From Pelotomaculum sp. (GTDB taxonomy: Bacteria > Bacillota > Desulfotomaculia > Desulfotomaculales > Pelotomaculaceae): 64,000 nt of DNA. Location: NCBI GenBank assembly GCA_018435055.1, contig JAHDOA010000016.1, positions 1 through 64,000 of the forward strand, in the 5' to 3' direction. This document shows positions 35,334 to 43,035 of the stretch, piece by piece (position 1 is the stretch's first letter; each line of letters starts with the position of its first letter). Below the pieces are notes generated by a model. The model saw nothing but the letters and a program-made list of their open reading frames with translations, made no database searches and was not told the DNA's origin. The position numbers and the translations under genes were made by a program.

Positions 35334-37517
35334 ATGCTTGTCTATAGCTGGCTTAAGAAAAAACTAATAGCCGTCCTGTCCTTTCTGATCAAACAACGCA
35401 AAGTGCGGCGGGGCAGTGCGGCGGTTTTGTTTTTGTTGCTGTTCACTCTGATCATTGCTTTTGATTTTGTGCCCGAAAGAACTGAAGAGCTGGTAATCGG
35501 CCAGGTATCGCCAAAAACATATAAAGCCCAGAAAGATCTTGTTTTTGAATATGAGGACAAAACTGCTGAATTGCGGCGCATAGCCGCAGAAAAAGCTGAA
35601 AAGATATATGCAAAGGATCCGCAGGTGAGCGTTGCGGTGCAAAAGGATATTTCAGACCTTTTCGCCAGGGTAAGCGAAATCCAGGAGGACGCCGGCCTGG
35701 ATACCGCGTCTAAAGTCTCCGGGCTTAAATCAGTGTTGCCTTTTGTAATGCCGGAAGAAGATATCGCCGCGCTTGCCGATTACCAGGCGCAGGATACACA
35801 AGCGGTTGAAAATTCACTGAATAGCCTGGTGGGGGGGATCATGCTGGCCGGGGACGGAATCAGCCAGGACCGTCTGGAGGAGGCCAAGAGTACCTTGTAC
35901 GTCCAGATCAGCGCTCTTAACCTGGCAAGTCCATACGATCGTTTTTCCAAAGGGGCGGTAGGGCGATTTTTGCGTCCCAATACTTTCATTAACTATGAAA
36001 TGACCAGGCAGAAACAGGACGAGGCAATGGCTGCTGTGCCTCCAGCATTGTTATCCGTCAAAGAAGGGGAGAAACTGATCGGGGAAGGTGAGATAATCAC
36101 CGAAGAGCACATGGTTAAGCTGCAGGCGCTTGGTTTGGTTAAAGAGAAGCCTCAATTCACATCCATACTGGGTGTTTTTCTGCTGGTAGCTATGCTGATA
36201 ACAGCTATCCTGATTTATCTCTACCAGCAGAACCGCGACATTTATAAACATGCCGGCCACCTCTACCTGCTGGGAATAATTGTCCTGGTAGTGATGGGGG
36301 TGGGAAAAGCAATTATTGCTATTAATGTGACCCAGTGGCCTGAGTTCAGCGCCCAGTTCGGCTATATGGTACCGATCGCCGCGGCCGGGATGCTGATTGC
36401 TTTGCTTCTTGATTCCAGGCTGGCTCTGCTAATGGTGGCAGTATTAAGCCTTATGCTGGGAATAATGACCGGCAACCAGCTCCGTTTTGGCGTGGTGGGG
36501 TTTATCGGCGGTATCACCGGTGTCTACAGCGTTTCCAAGCTCAGCCAGCGCAGCGACCTGGTGCGGGCCGGGATTTATACCAGCGGGGCTAATGCGGTGG
36601 CGATATTTATCGTGGGGCTTGTGAACGGCAGTCCGCTAGCGCTGCTGATTACGTCCAGCCTGGTCCTGGGCCTGATCAACGGTATTCTGTCATCGATCCT
36701 TACCATCGGCTCCCTGCCATTTTTGGAAAACACATTTCGTATTACCTCGCCGGTCCGGCTGCTGGAGATATCAAACCCGAACAATGTACTGTTGAAAAGG
36801 CTTCTCACCGAAGCCCCGGGAACTTATCACCACAGTATCATAGTGGGCAACCTGGCGGAATCGGCTGCAGACGCGCTGGGGGGCGATTCTCTTTTGGTCC
36901 GGGTGGGGGCATATTATCACGACATCGGCAAGTGTAAGAGGCCTTATTTCTTTATTGAAAATCAGATGGCTGCTGACAACCCGCATGACAAGTTAACTCC
37001 TTCACTCAGTACGCTGATTCTCACATCCCATGTAAAGGACGGGGTGGAAATGGCCAAAGAACACAAACTGCCTCATGGTATAATAGATATAATTGAACAG
37101 CATCACGGCGACAGCCTGGTATCTTATTTTTACCACAAGGCCCTGGAAAATGACCGGACTGAGACTGTTACTGAAGAGGAATTCAGATACGAAGGGCCCA
37201 GGCCAAAGACCAGGGCAGCCGCGATAGTGATGCTGGCTGATGCGGTGGAGGCGGCAGTGCGCTCGCTGCAAAGCCCTACCCAGGGACGGGTTGAGGGGCT
37301 GGTGAGAAAAATAATCAAGGATAAGCTTAACGACGGCCAGCTGGAAGAATGCGACCTGACCTTTAAGGATCTCAACATTATAGCCGGTTCTTTTGTCAGG
37401 GTCCTGTCGGGGGTCTTTCACGGCCGGATCGAATATCCGGAAATGTATAAGGAAATAGAAAGGAGAAAGACAAATGGCGGTTCTCGTAAGCAACTTGCAG
37501 GAAAAAACGGCTGTTGA
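35334..37517 (+). CDS. pgpH: 7TM-HD cyclic-di-AMP phosphodiesterase (PgpH/YqfF)
   Basis: 727 residues. An N-terminal membrane helix (about 24-42) is followed by an extracellular HDED domain (~55-270), seven membrane helices (~275-470) and a cytosolic HD domain (~495-690). HD-site residues are seen in TYHHSIIVGNLAE, GAYYHDIGKCKRP, HGIIDIIEQHHGD and VMLADAVEAAVRS. PgpH hydrolyses c-di-AMP. It ends inside ybeY (44-nt overlap). Confidence 0.93.
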   Translation: MLVYSWLKKKLIAVLSFLIKQRKVRRGSAAVLFLLLFTLIIAFDFVPERTEELVIGQVSPKTYKAQKDLVFEYEDKTAELRRIAAEKAEKIYAKDPQVSVAVQKDISDLFARVSEIQEDAGLDTASKVSGLKSVLPFVMPEEDIAALADYQAQDTQAVENSLNSLVGGIMLAGDGISQDRLEEAKSTLYVQISALNLASPYDRFSKGAVGRFLRPNTFINYEMTRQKQDEAMAAVPPALLSVKEGEKLIGEGEIITEEHMVKLQALGLVKEKPQFTSILGVFLLVAMLITAILIYLYQQNRDIYKHAGHLYLLGIIVLVVMGVGKAIIAINVTQWPEFSAQFGYMVPIAAAGMLIALLLDSRLALLMVAVLSLMLGIMTGNQLRFGVVGFIGGITGVYSVSKLSQRSDLVRAGIYTSGANAVAIFIVGLVNGSPLALLITSSLVLGLINGILSSILTIGSLPFLENTFRITSPVRLLEISNPNNVLLKRLLTEAPGTYHHSIIVGNLAESAADALGGDSLLVRVGAYYHDIGKCKRPYFFIENQMAADNPHDKLTPSLSTLILTSHVKDGVEMAKEHKLPHGIIDIIEQHHGDSLVSYFYHKALENDRTETVTEEEFRYEGPRPKTRAAAIVMLADAVEAAVRSLQSPTQGRVEGLVRKIIKDKLNDGQLEECDLTFKDLNIIAGSFVRVLSGVFHGRIEYPEMYKEIERRKTNGGSRKQLAGKNGC

Positions 37518-37938
37518 CGATCAAACAGCCGGTTTTTTAGCTGACGCCGCCGGCAACGTGTTAAAAGCTGCGGGATATGGCGCTGATGCTGAAGTGAGCC
37601 TGGTTTTTGTCGATGATGAATATATGCAGGAGTTGAACCGCCAGTACCGGGGCCTGGACTGTCCTACCGATGTCCTTTCCTTTGCTATGATGGAAGGAGA
37701 ACCAGTGGCCTGCGGGAAGGATGTAATACTTCTGGGTGACGTGGTAATCTCTCTGCAGACTGCGGCAAGGCAAGCCGGGGAATACGGCCACAGTTTCCTG
37801 CGCGAGGCGGCCTACCTTACTGTGCACGGGGTTTTGCACCTGCTCGGGTACGACCATCAGGAAGAAGAACAGCGGAAAATAATGCGCCGGCAGGAAGACG
37901 AGATCATGGACAGCCTGAAATTTCCGGAGATCAAATAG
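37474..37938 (+). CDS. ybeY: Endoribonuclease YbeY
   Basis: 154 residues with YRGLDCPTDVLSFAM, LLGDVVISLQTA and the zinc motif HGVLHLLGYDH, the UPF0054 signature. It is needed for 16S rRNA 3' end maturation and ribosome quality control. ATG 37474 lies within the pgpH 3' end. Followed by the dgkA/PAP2 gene, as in many Firmicutes. Confidence 0.94.
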   Translation: MAVLVSNLQEKTAVDDQTAGFLADAAGNVLKAAGYGADAEVSLVFVDDEYMQELNRQYRGLDCPTDVLSFAMMEGEPVACGKDVILLGDVVISLQTAARQAGEYGHSFLREAAYLTVHGVLHLLGYDHQEEEQRKIMRRQEDEIMDSLKFPEIK

Positions 37939-37990
37939 AGCACAGCAAAATTTTTATCATAAGTTGATTTTAGAAAGGGTTATGGTACAT

Positions 37991-38692
37991 ATGAGCCTGC
38001 GCAAGATACTGGACGGTTTCAACTATGCTGTGGCGGGAATAGTCTATGCGATTAAATCACAGCGAAACATGAAAATCCATATGGTCGCGGCCCTGCTGGT
38101 TTTGGGCCTGTCAGTTTACCTGCGGATTAGTTCCCGTGAATTTCTAATTATATTTTTTGCCATTACACTGGTAGTCATGGCTGAATTGCTGAACACGGCT
38201 GTTGAGGCCGTGGTTGATCTTTACATACAGGAATTTCACCCCCTGGCGCGGACGGCTAAAAATGTGGCGGCCGGAGCAGTACTGCTGGCTGCGGCGAATT
38301 CACTTGTAGTCGCCTATATAATAATTTTTCCGCGGCTTGAGGGTTACTCTCTTTTCATTGCCCCCAGAATAAAAGAAACGCCGCTAAATGTGACATTGAT
38401 TGCCCTGCTTACTGTCGTACTGGCTGTGGGACTAGGGAAAGCTTTCACCAGCAAAAGCACCTATGTAAAAGGCGGCCTGCCCAGCGGACATACGGCCGTT
38501 GCGTTCGCCGGCGCTACCGCTTTAACCCTGCTCACAGGCAATATCCTCGTGGCCACCGTGGCCCTCGTCATGGCCCTGCTGGTAGCCCACAGCCGGCTTG
38601 ACGCCAGGGTGCACACCCTCTTTGAGGTAGTTGCCGGCGCGCTCCTGGGCATACTAGTTACTATGGCAGTTTTCCGCCTGGCCGGCTGGTAA
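37991..38692 (+). CDS. dgkA: Undecaprenol/diacylglycerol kinase fused to PAP2 phosphatase
   Basis: 233 residues in two parts. Residues ~1-105 are DgkA-like (SLRKILDGFNYAVAGIVYAI; active-site ELLNTAVEAVVDL) with three membrane helices. Residues ~125-233 are a PAP2 domain with PSGHTAVAF and SRLDARVHTLFEVVAG. The first PAP2 motif (K-x6-RP) is not evident. The two parts have opposing kinase and phosphatase logic on a lipid carrier such as undecaprenol. ATG 37991 follows GAAAGGG; ATG 37982 and TTG 37964 are less likely. Confidence 0.85.
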   Translation: MSLRKILDGFNYAVAGIVYAIKSQRNMKIHMVAALLVLGLSVYLRISSREFLIIFFAITLVVMAELLNTAVEAVVDLYIQEFHPLARTAKNVAAGAVLLAAANSLVVAYIIIFPRLEGYSLFIAPRIKETPLNVTLIALLTVVLAVGLGKAFTSKSTYVKGGLPSGHTAVAFAGATALTLLTGNILVATVALVMALLVAHSRLDARVHTLFEVVAGALLGILVTMAVFRLAGW

Positions 38693-38713
38693 CCGTGTCA
38701 CGGAGTGTCAGGG

Positions 38714-38740
38714 GTGTCAGGGGGACGGGGTTGTTGACAC
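38714..38740. repeat. Variant palindromic repeat
   Basis: GTGTCAGGGGGACGGGG with a TTGACAC right end. A second copy of this variant lies at 58526-58552 in opposite orientation. The gap 38741-38869 before cdd holds no gene I recognise. Confidence 0.75.
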
Positions 38741-38869
38741 ACTTTTGTCGTTAAGTGTGACAAGACAGTGGAATGAGGACCCACCTCCCCTTATTGGTAT
38801 TCCTCTGCGGTTGGGAGTATGCCCCCGATCGGTATGCTTGTACAGCTTGAAGAATAGGTAGTGATATTC

Positions 38870-40261
38870 ATGATTTTTCCTGTTGAAAAACTGATCGGAG
38901 CTGCCGCTGCAGCCAGGGAAAAAGCTTACGCGCCCTACTCGCATTTCAAAGTCGGCGCTGCTATCCTAACCAAAGAAGCCCGTTATTACACCGGTTGTAA
39001 TATTGAAAATGCTTCATACGGCCTGACCTGCTGCGCTGAGCGCGTCGCTCTTTTCAAGGCTGTTTCCAATAATGAACGTGAGTTTGAGGCGATCGCCCTG
39101 ACGGCAGGCACAAGTGAGTTTTGTTCCCCCTGCGGCGCGTGCCGCCAGGTGTTGGCTGAATTTGGCCCAAATATTAAGGTATATATGGCCAATAAGGACG
39201 GAGAATATGTCATGAAATCAGTGGCTCAATTGCTGCCGGATTTATTTAAAATAGGATCGTGTCAAGAGAACCGTCCCCTTGACACGCCGGATCGTGTCAA
39301 GAGAACCGTCCCCTTGACACGCCCTGACACGATCCAGGCGAAAAGGTGGTTAGATTTGTCTAACAAAGATAATTTTAAATCTGGTTTCGTAACCTTAATC
39401 GGCAGGACTAATGTGGGCAAGTCGAGCCTGTTAAACCAAATTGCCGGCAGGAAAGTGGCGATTATGTCTGATAAGCCGCAGACTACCAGGAATAAGATAC
39501 TATTCGTTTTTAACCTGGAGGGAGCTCAGGTTGTTTTTTTAGATACTCCCGGCATTCATAAACCCAGGCACAGGCTGGGCGAGCAGTTGGTGCAGGTAGC
39601 GCTGCAAACCCTGCATGAGGTCGACGCGATTCTATTTCTGGTCGAGGCCGGACAACCGCCTGGACCGGGTGATAAATTTATCATGAGAAAATTTCAGGGT
39701 CTGAAAACACCGATCCTGCTGGTAATAAACAAGATCGACCTCGTAAAACGGGAGGAATTACTCCCCCTCATTGAACAATACAGCAAGCTTTACAGTTTTG
39801 CGGAAATCATACCGGTGTCGGCGCTCACCGGGGAGAATCTGTCAGGCCTGCTGGAAACACTGGAAAATTACCTGCCGCCCGGACCGAAATATTACCCGGA
39901 TGGTATTATAACCGACAGGCCGGAGACTTTCATCATGGCCGAGCTGGTCAGGGAGAAGGTCCTGCAGCTGACCAGCCAGGAAATTCCCCACTCGGTGGCG
40001 GTGGTGATTGAAGAGCTGGAAAAGCGTCCTAATGATGTAGTGGCTGTCCGCGCCGTGATCTACACGGAAAGAGAATCACAAAAAGGCATTCTGATTGGCA
40101 GGGGTGGCCATGTGCTGAAAAAAATAGGCCAGATGGCGCGGGAGGAGATGGAGAGCCTGCTGGGCTCCAAAATATTCCTTACGCTTTGGGTTAAGGTCAA
40201 GCCGGGATGGCGCAACAAGGAAGGCCAGCTTTGGAATTTTGGTTACAGGGGTGAGGAGTGA
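38870..40261 (+). CDS. cdd: Cytidine deaminase ORF continuing in frame into Era
   Basis: The first ~128 residues are a complete cytidine deaminase: YAPYSHFKVGAAI, GCNIENASYGLTCCAERVAL (zinc Cys and catalytic Glu) and CSPCGACRQVLAEF (two zinc Cys). A normal Cdd would end soon after LLPDLFK, but here no stop occurs. The frame passes through two 27-bp repeats (39259-39285, 39294-39320), adding ~35 residues such as ENRPLDTPDRVKRTV, and continues as Era. Either a fusion protein is made or Era is initiated separately at TTG 39356. ATG 38870 is the likely start. Confidence 0.8.
   Translation: MIFPVEKLIGAAAAAREKAYAPYSHFKVGAAILTKEARYYTGCNIENASYGLTCCAERVALFKAVSNNEREFEAIALTAGTSEFCSPCGACRQVLAEFGPNIKVYMANKDGEYVMKSVAQLLPDLFKIGSCQENRPLDTPDRVKRTVPLTRPDTIQAKRWLDLSNKDNFKSGFVTLIGRTNVGKSSLLNQIAGRKVAIMSDKPQTTRNKILFVFNLEGAQVVFLDTPGIHKPRHRLGEQLVQVALQTLHEVDAILFLVEAGQPPGPGDKFIMRKFQGLKTPILLVINKIDLVKREELLPLIEQYSKLYSFAEIIPVSALTGENLSGLLETLENYLPPGPKYYPDGIITDRPETFIMAELVREKVLQLTSQEIPHSVAVVIEELEKRPNDVVAVRAVIYTERESQKGILIGRGGHVLKKIGQMAREEMESLLGSKIFLTLWVKVKPGWRNKEGQLWNFGYRGEE
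39259..39320. repeat. Tandem 27-bp repeats fusing cdd to era
   Basis: Two near-identical copies (39259-39285 and 39294-39320) separated by 8 nt. Each is 27 nt long, and in this frame neither contains a stop codon. Confidence 0.92.
39356..40261 (+). CDS. era: GTPase Era
   Basis: 301 residues from TTG 39356, which has AAGGTGG 6 nt upstream, a natural Era start (SNKDNFKSGFVTLIGRTNVG). G1 GRTNVGKSS, G2 DKPQTTRNKI, G3 DTPGIHKP, G4 NKID, and a C-terminal KH domain (ESQKGILIGRGGHVLKKIG) are intact. Era binds 16S rRNA during 30S assembly. The same frame is open upstream into cdd. recO follows after 15 nt. Confidence 0.93.
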   Translation: MSNKDNFKSGFVTLIGRTNVGKSSLLNQIAGRKVAIMSDKPQTTRNKILFVFNLEGAQVVFLDTPGIHKPRHRLGEQLVQVALQTLHEVDAILFLVEAGQPPGPGDKFIMRKFQGLKTPILLVINKIDLVKREELLPLIEQYSKLYSFAEIIPVSALTGENLSGLLETLENYLPPGPKYYPDGIITDRPETFIMAELVREKVLQLTSQEIPHSVAVVIEELEKRPNDVVAVRAVIYTERESQKGILIGRGGHVLKKIGQMAREEMESLLGSKIFLTLWVKVKPGWRNKEGQLWNFGYRGEE

Positions 40262-40276
40262 CAACACTGCCACAAA

Positions 40277-41023
40277 ATGAAATTATATAAGGTTAACGCC
40301 ATTGTATTAAGGTCTATAGAGTGCGGTAACGGTGACAAACTGCTGGTCCTTTTCTCACGGGAATTTGGCAGAATGAAGGTCATGGCCCACGGAGTCAGCA
40401 AACCGTTCAGCAGAAAAAGGGGTTCTGTGCAGCCATTTACTTATACCAAATTTTTAATCGGCCGGGGCAGGGAACTTGACTCTGTCAGCCAGTGTGAAGG
40501 GATGGAGATGTTTCCCTTTATAAGGCATGACCTGGAAACAATAGGCTATGCCAGCTACCTGAGTGAGCTGGTCCTATCCCTTACGCCGGAAGGAGAACGA
40601 AACGAACCGCTTTTCCGTCTGCTCCTGGAGACAATGCGTCTGATGGAGGAAGGCGGGGCTGAAATATTAACACGCTCTTTTGAAATAAAGGCTGCCGCTC
40701 TTATGGGCTACCGCCCCGTGCTGGACGCCTGCGCCCACTGCGGGGAACCCCTGGCCGGCCGGCTGTTTTTCTGCGCCGAGGCTGGCGGAGCGCTATGCCA
40801 GAACTGCCATGCGGTGGACGCGCGTGCTGTCCCCGTCAGCAGAGGCATGGTGGAAATCCTGAAGGCGCTTTTAAACTGGCCCCAGGGCAGGCTGCGCCAG
40901 CTTAAAATTAGCGCCGCCGACAGGCGGCAGATTAAGACGTTGTTATATGAATACCTGAAGTATTACCTGGAGCGGGATTTAAAGTCCGTCTCTTTTTTAA
41001 ACAGGTTTACAGCAGATCCTTGA
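40277..41023 (+). CDS. recO: DNA repair protein RecO
   Basis: 248 residues: OB fold at the start (YKVNAIVLRSIECGNGDKLL), a helical domain and a zinc-type cluster CAHCGEP ... CQNC. RecO loads RecA with RecF/RecR. ATG 40277 lies after era as in Bacillus. The C-terminal YYLERDLKSVSFLNRF is typical. Confidence 0.92.
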   Translation: MKLYKVNAIVLRSIECGNGDKLLVLFSREFGRMKVMAHGVSKPFSRKRGSVQPFTYTKFLIGRGRELDSVSQCEGMEMFPFIRHDLETIGYASYLSELVLSLTPEGERNEPLFRLLLETMRLMEEGGAEILTRSFEIKAAALMGYRPVLDACAHCGEPLAGRLFFCAEAGGALCQNCHAVDARAVPVSRGMVEILKALLNWPQGRLRQLKISAADRRQIKTLLYEYLKYYLERDLKSVSFLNRFTADP

Positions 41024-41082
41024 GGCGCTATGTATAAAAATGAGTCCGCCGGGAGTAAATAATACCAAGGAGGAGGATGTTT

Positions 41083-41517
41083 ATGAACAGTGAGCTGGAG
41101 AAAATAGACATTTTACGGAGCCGGCTGGACATCAGTTACAAAGAAGCGAAAGAAGCCCTCGATGCAGCGGGCGGGGATGTGGTGCAGGCGCTGATTAACC
41201 TGGAAGGTAAAGAGCGCAATTCCGGCGAATATTTTCAGGATAAAGGCCGGGAGATGCTGGGACAGTTGAAAGAATTTCTGCATAAAGGGCAGGAATACAA
41301 GGTTAAAGTGAAGAAGGGCGACAAAACAGTTTTGACGGTGCCGGCTTCCCTGGGAGCGCTGGGACTGCTCGGGGTGCTGGCCAGCAGTGAAATTGCGCTA
41401 ATCGGCGCGCTGGGCACGGCAGCAGCGATGACCCAGAAGTACACACTGGAATTTGAACGAAAATCTGCGGCTGCAGACGAAGAAGATTTCCCAGACAGTG
41501 CAGAACAAGATATTTAG
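41083..41517 (+). CDS. UBA-like plus DUF4342-type protein
   Basis: 144 residues. The N-terminal ~45 residues are UBA/TS-N-like (EKIDILRSRLDISYKEAKEA, GGDVVQALINLEGK), followed by a basic beta region (YKVKVKKGDKTVLTVP) and a hydrophobic stretch with LGALGLLGVLASSEIALIGA. This looks like the DUF4342 arrangement. ATG 41083 has AGGAGG 6 nt upstream; ATG 41077 is too close to it. Function unknown. Confidence 0.7.
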   Translation: MNSELEKIDILRSRLDISYKEAKEALDAAGGDVVQALINLEGKERNSGEYFQDKGREMLGQLKEFLHKGQEYKVKVKKGDKTVLTVPASLGALGLLGVLASSEIALIGALGTAAAMTQKYTLEFERKSAAADEEDFPDSAEQDI

Positions 41518-41674
41518 CATGCATTGACTTGACAGGAAGAATTTGAAAATGAATTAAATTCATGCTAGAAAAAGATACCTTGTTCCAGGCCGGTGGATTT
41601 TGGCAATTAGAGATAAAGCCGTCACTTAAGCCAGAGGAAAGAAAGAAGAATCCATACAACCATGCTAAGAAGCA

Positions 41675-41703
41675 TTGACTTTAAACCTCTAATTTGGTAA
41701 ATT
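41675..41703 (+). promoter_or_regulatory. SigA-type promoter for T-box glyQS
   Basis: TTGACT (41675-41680), 17-bp spacer, TAAATT (41698-41703). It is followed by the leader start. Confidence 0.6.
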
Positions 41704-41710
41704 GGTAAAA

Positions 41711-42043
41711 AAATAAAGAGCGATGAAGAAAAATTAGCCGGAGAGTTGTTTTTTAGAGAGCCCGTTGTTGCGGTGGAAAAGGGTAAACAATACCGGTGAA
41801 AGGCCTTTCCGAGCTGCAAGAGGAAAACCAATAAATCGTGAATAGCGAGACGCGGGAAAAAAACCGCGTAAAATTGATCAGCGGCAGGATCACGATTCTT
41901 TGGCCAGTAAAGCTTGCGTATGACAAAGTGGGCTTTTTCCCTATGCCCGGTATCTATTACAGCGGGGATGGAGCCAAGCAGGGTGGAACCGCGGGAAAAA
42001 CTCCCGTCCCTGGTAGCAATACCAGGGCAGGGGAGTTTTTTTG
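41711..42043 (+). ncRNA. T-box riboswitch (glycine) upstream of glyQS
   Basis: The T-box sequence AGGGTGGAACCGCGGG (41980-41995) precedes a terminator whose stem ACTCCC/GGGGAGT plus TCCCTGG/CCAGGG lies at 42000-42036 with a T-run behind it. Stem I motifs are visible: AGAGAG (41755-41760) and, in GAAAGGCCTTTCCGAGC, a likely GGC specifier at 41802-41804, as in the glyQS T-box of B. subtilis. Uncharged tRNA-Gly should stabilise the antiterminator. Confidence 0.92.
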
Positions 42044-42152
42044 GTTGTTATTGCTTAAAGGGCAAACCCTGGATCGCGCTGTAACCAAGCGGGACGCCGC
42101 AGTCGAATTTGTTTTCAGTGTGTGTGATAGCATTTTACGAGGAGGCAGGGAC

Positions 42153-43031
42153 ATGAATTTTCAGGAACTCATCCTAAAGCTGAACAATTTTTGGTCCGCA
42201 CAAAACTGTATCATCCAGCAGCCTTACGATGTGGAAAAAGGCGCCGGCACCATGAATCCGGCGACCTTTCTGCGGGCGCTCGGCCCGGAGCCGTGGCGGG
42301 TAGGTTATGTAGAGCCGTCACGCCGTCCGACCGACGGGCGCTATGGGGAAAACCCCAACAGGCTGCAGCATTACTACCAGTATCAGGTTATTCTAAAGCC
42401 TTCGCCGGACGATGTGCTGGAGGTCTACCTGGACAGCCTCAGGGCAATCGGCATTGATCCGGACGAGCACGACATCCGCTTCGTCGAGGACAACTGGGAA
42501 TCCCCCACCCTGGGCGCCTGGGGGCTGGGCTGGGAAGTCTGGCTGGACGGCATGGAAATAACCCAGTTCACCTATTTCCAGCAGTGCGGTGGTATTGACT
42601 GCCGCCCTGTATGCGCGGAGATAACCTACGGCCTGGAACGGATAGCCATGTACATACAGGGCGTGGACAACGTTTATGACATTACCTGGGTGGAAGGTAT
42701 TACTTACGGGGATGTACACCACAAGGGCGAAGTAGAGCACTCCCATTATAACTTTGAACTGGCCGACACCGCTATGCTGTTCAAGCTTTTTGATTTATAC
42801 GAGCAGGAGGCGCAGACCATAATAGGCAAGGGCTTTGTCCTGCCGGCTTACGATTATGTGCTGAAATGCTCGCATGCTTTTAACCTGCTGGATGCGCGCG
42901 GCGCTATAAGCGTTACGGAGCGCACCGGTTTTATCGCCAGGGTGCGCAATATGGCCAGATTGTGCGCCCAGGCCTATGTAGGGCAGCGTGAAGCGATGGG
43001 CTACCCGCTGCTGAAAAGGAAGGAGGCGTAA
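42153..43031 (+). CDS. glyQ: Glycine-tRNA ligase alpha subunit
   Basis: 292 residues from ATG 42153 (GAGGAGG upstream); the open frame to 41838 only covers the T-box and is not protein. Typical blocks: [52 protein letters not shown] and [19 protein letters not shown]. Alpha subunit of the bacterial tetrameric enzyme; glyS follows after 4 nt. Confidence 0.97.
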   Translation: MNFQELILKLNNFWSAQNCIIQQPYDVEKGAGTMNPATFLRALGPEPWRVGYVEPSRRPTDGRYGENPNRLQHYYQYQVILKPSPDDVLEVYLDSLRAIGIDPDEHDIRFVEDNWESPTLGAWGLGWEVWLDGMEITQFTYFQQCGGIDCRPVCAEITYGLERIAMYIQGVDNVYDITWVEGITYGDVHHKGEVEHSHYNFELADTAMLFKLFDLYEQEAQTIIGKGFVLPAYDYVLKCSHAFNLLDARGAISVTERTGFIARVRNMARLCAQAYVGQREAMGYPLLKRKEA

Positions 43032-43035
43032 AAGC

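Noticed and set aside
41838-42152. Long N-terminal extension of GlyQ
   Set aside because: It covers the T-box and terminator; the conserved protein starts at ATG 42153 with GAGGAGG.
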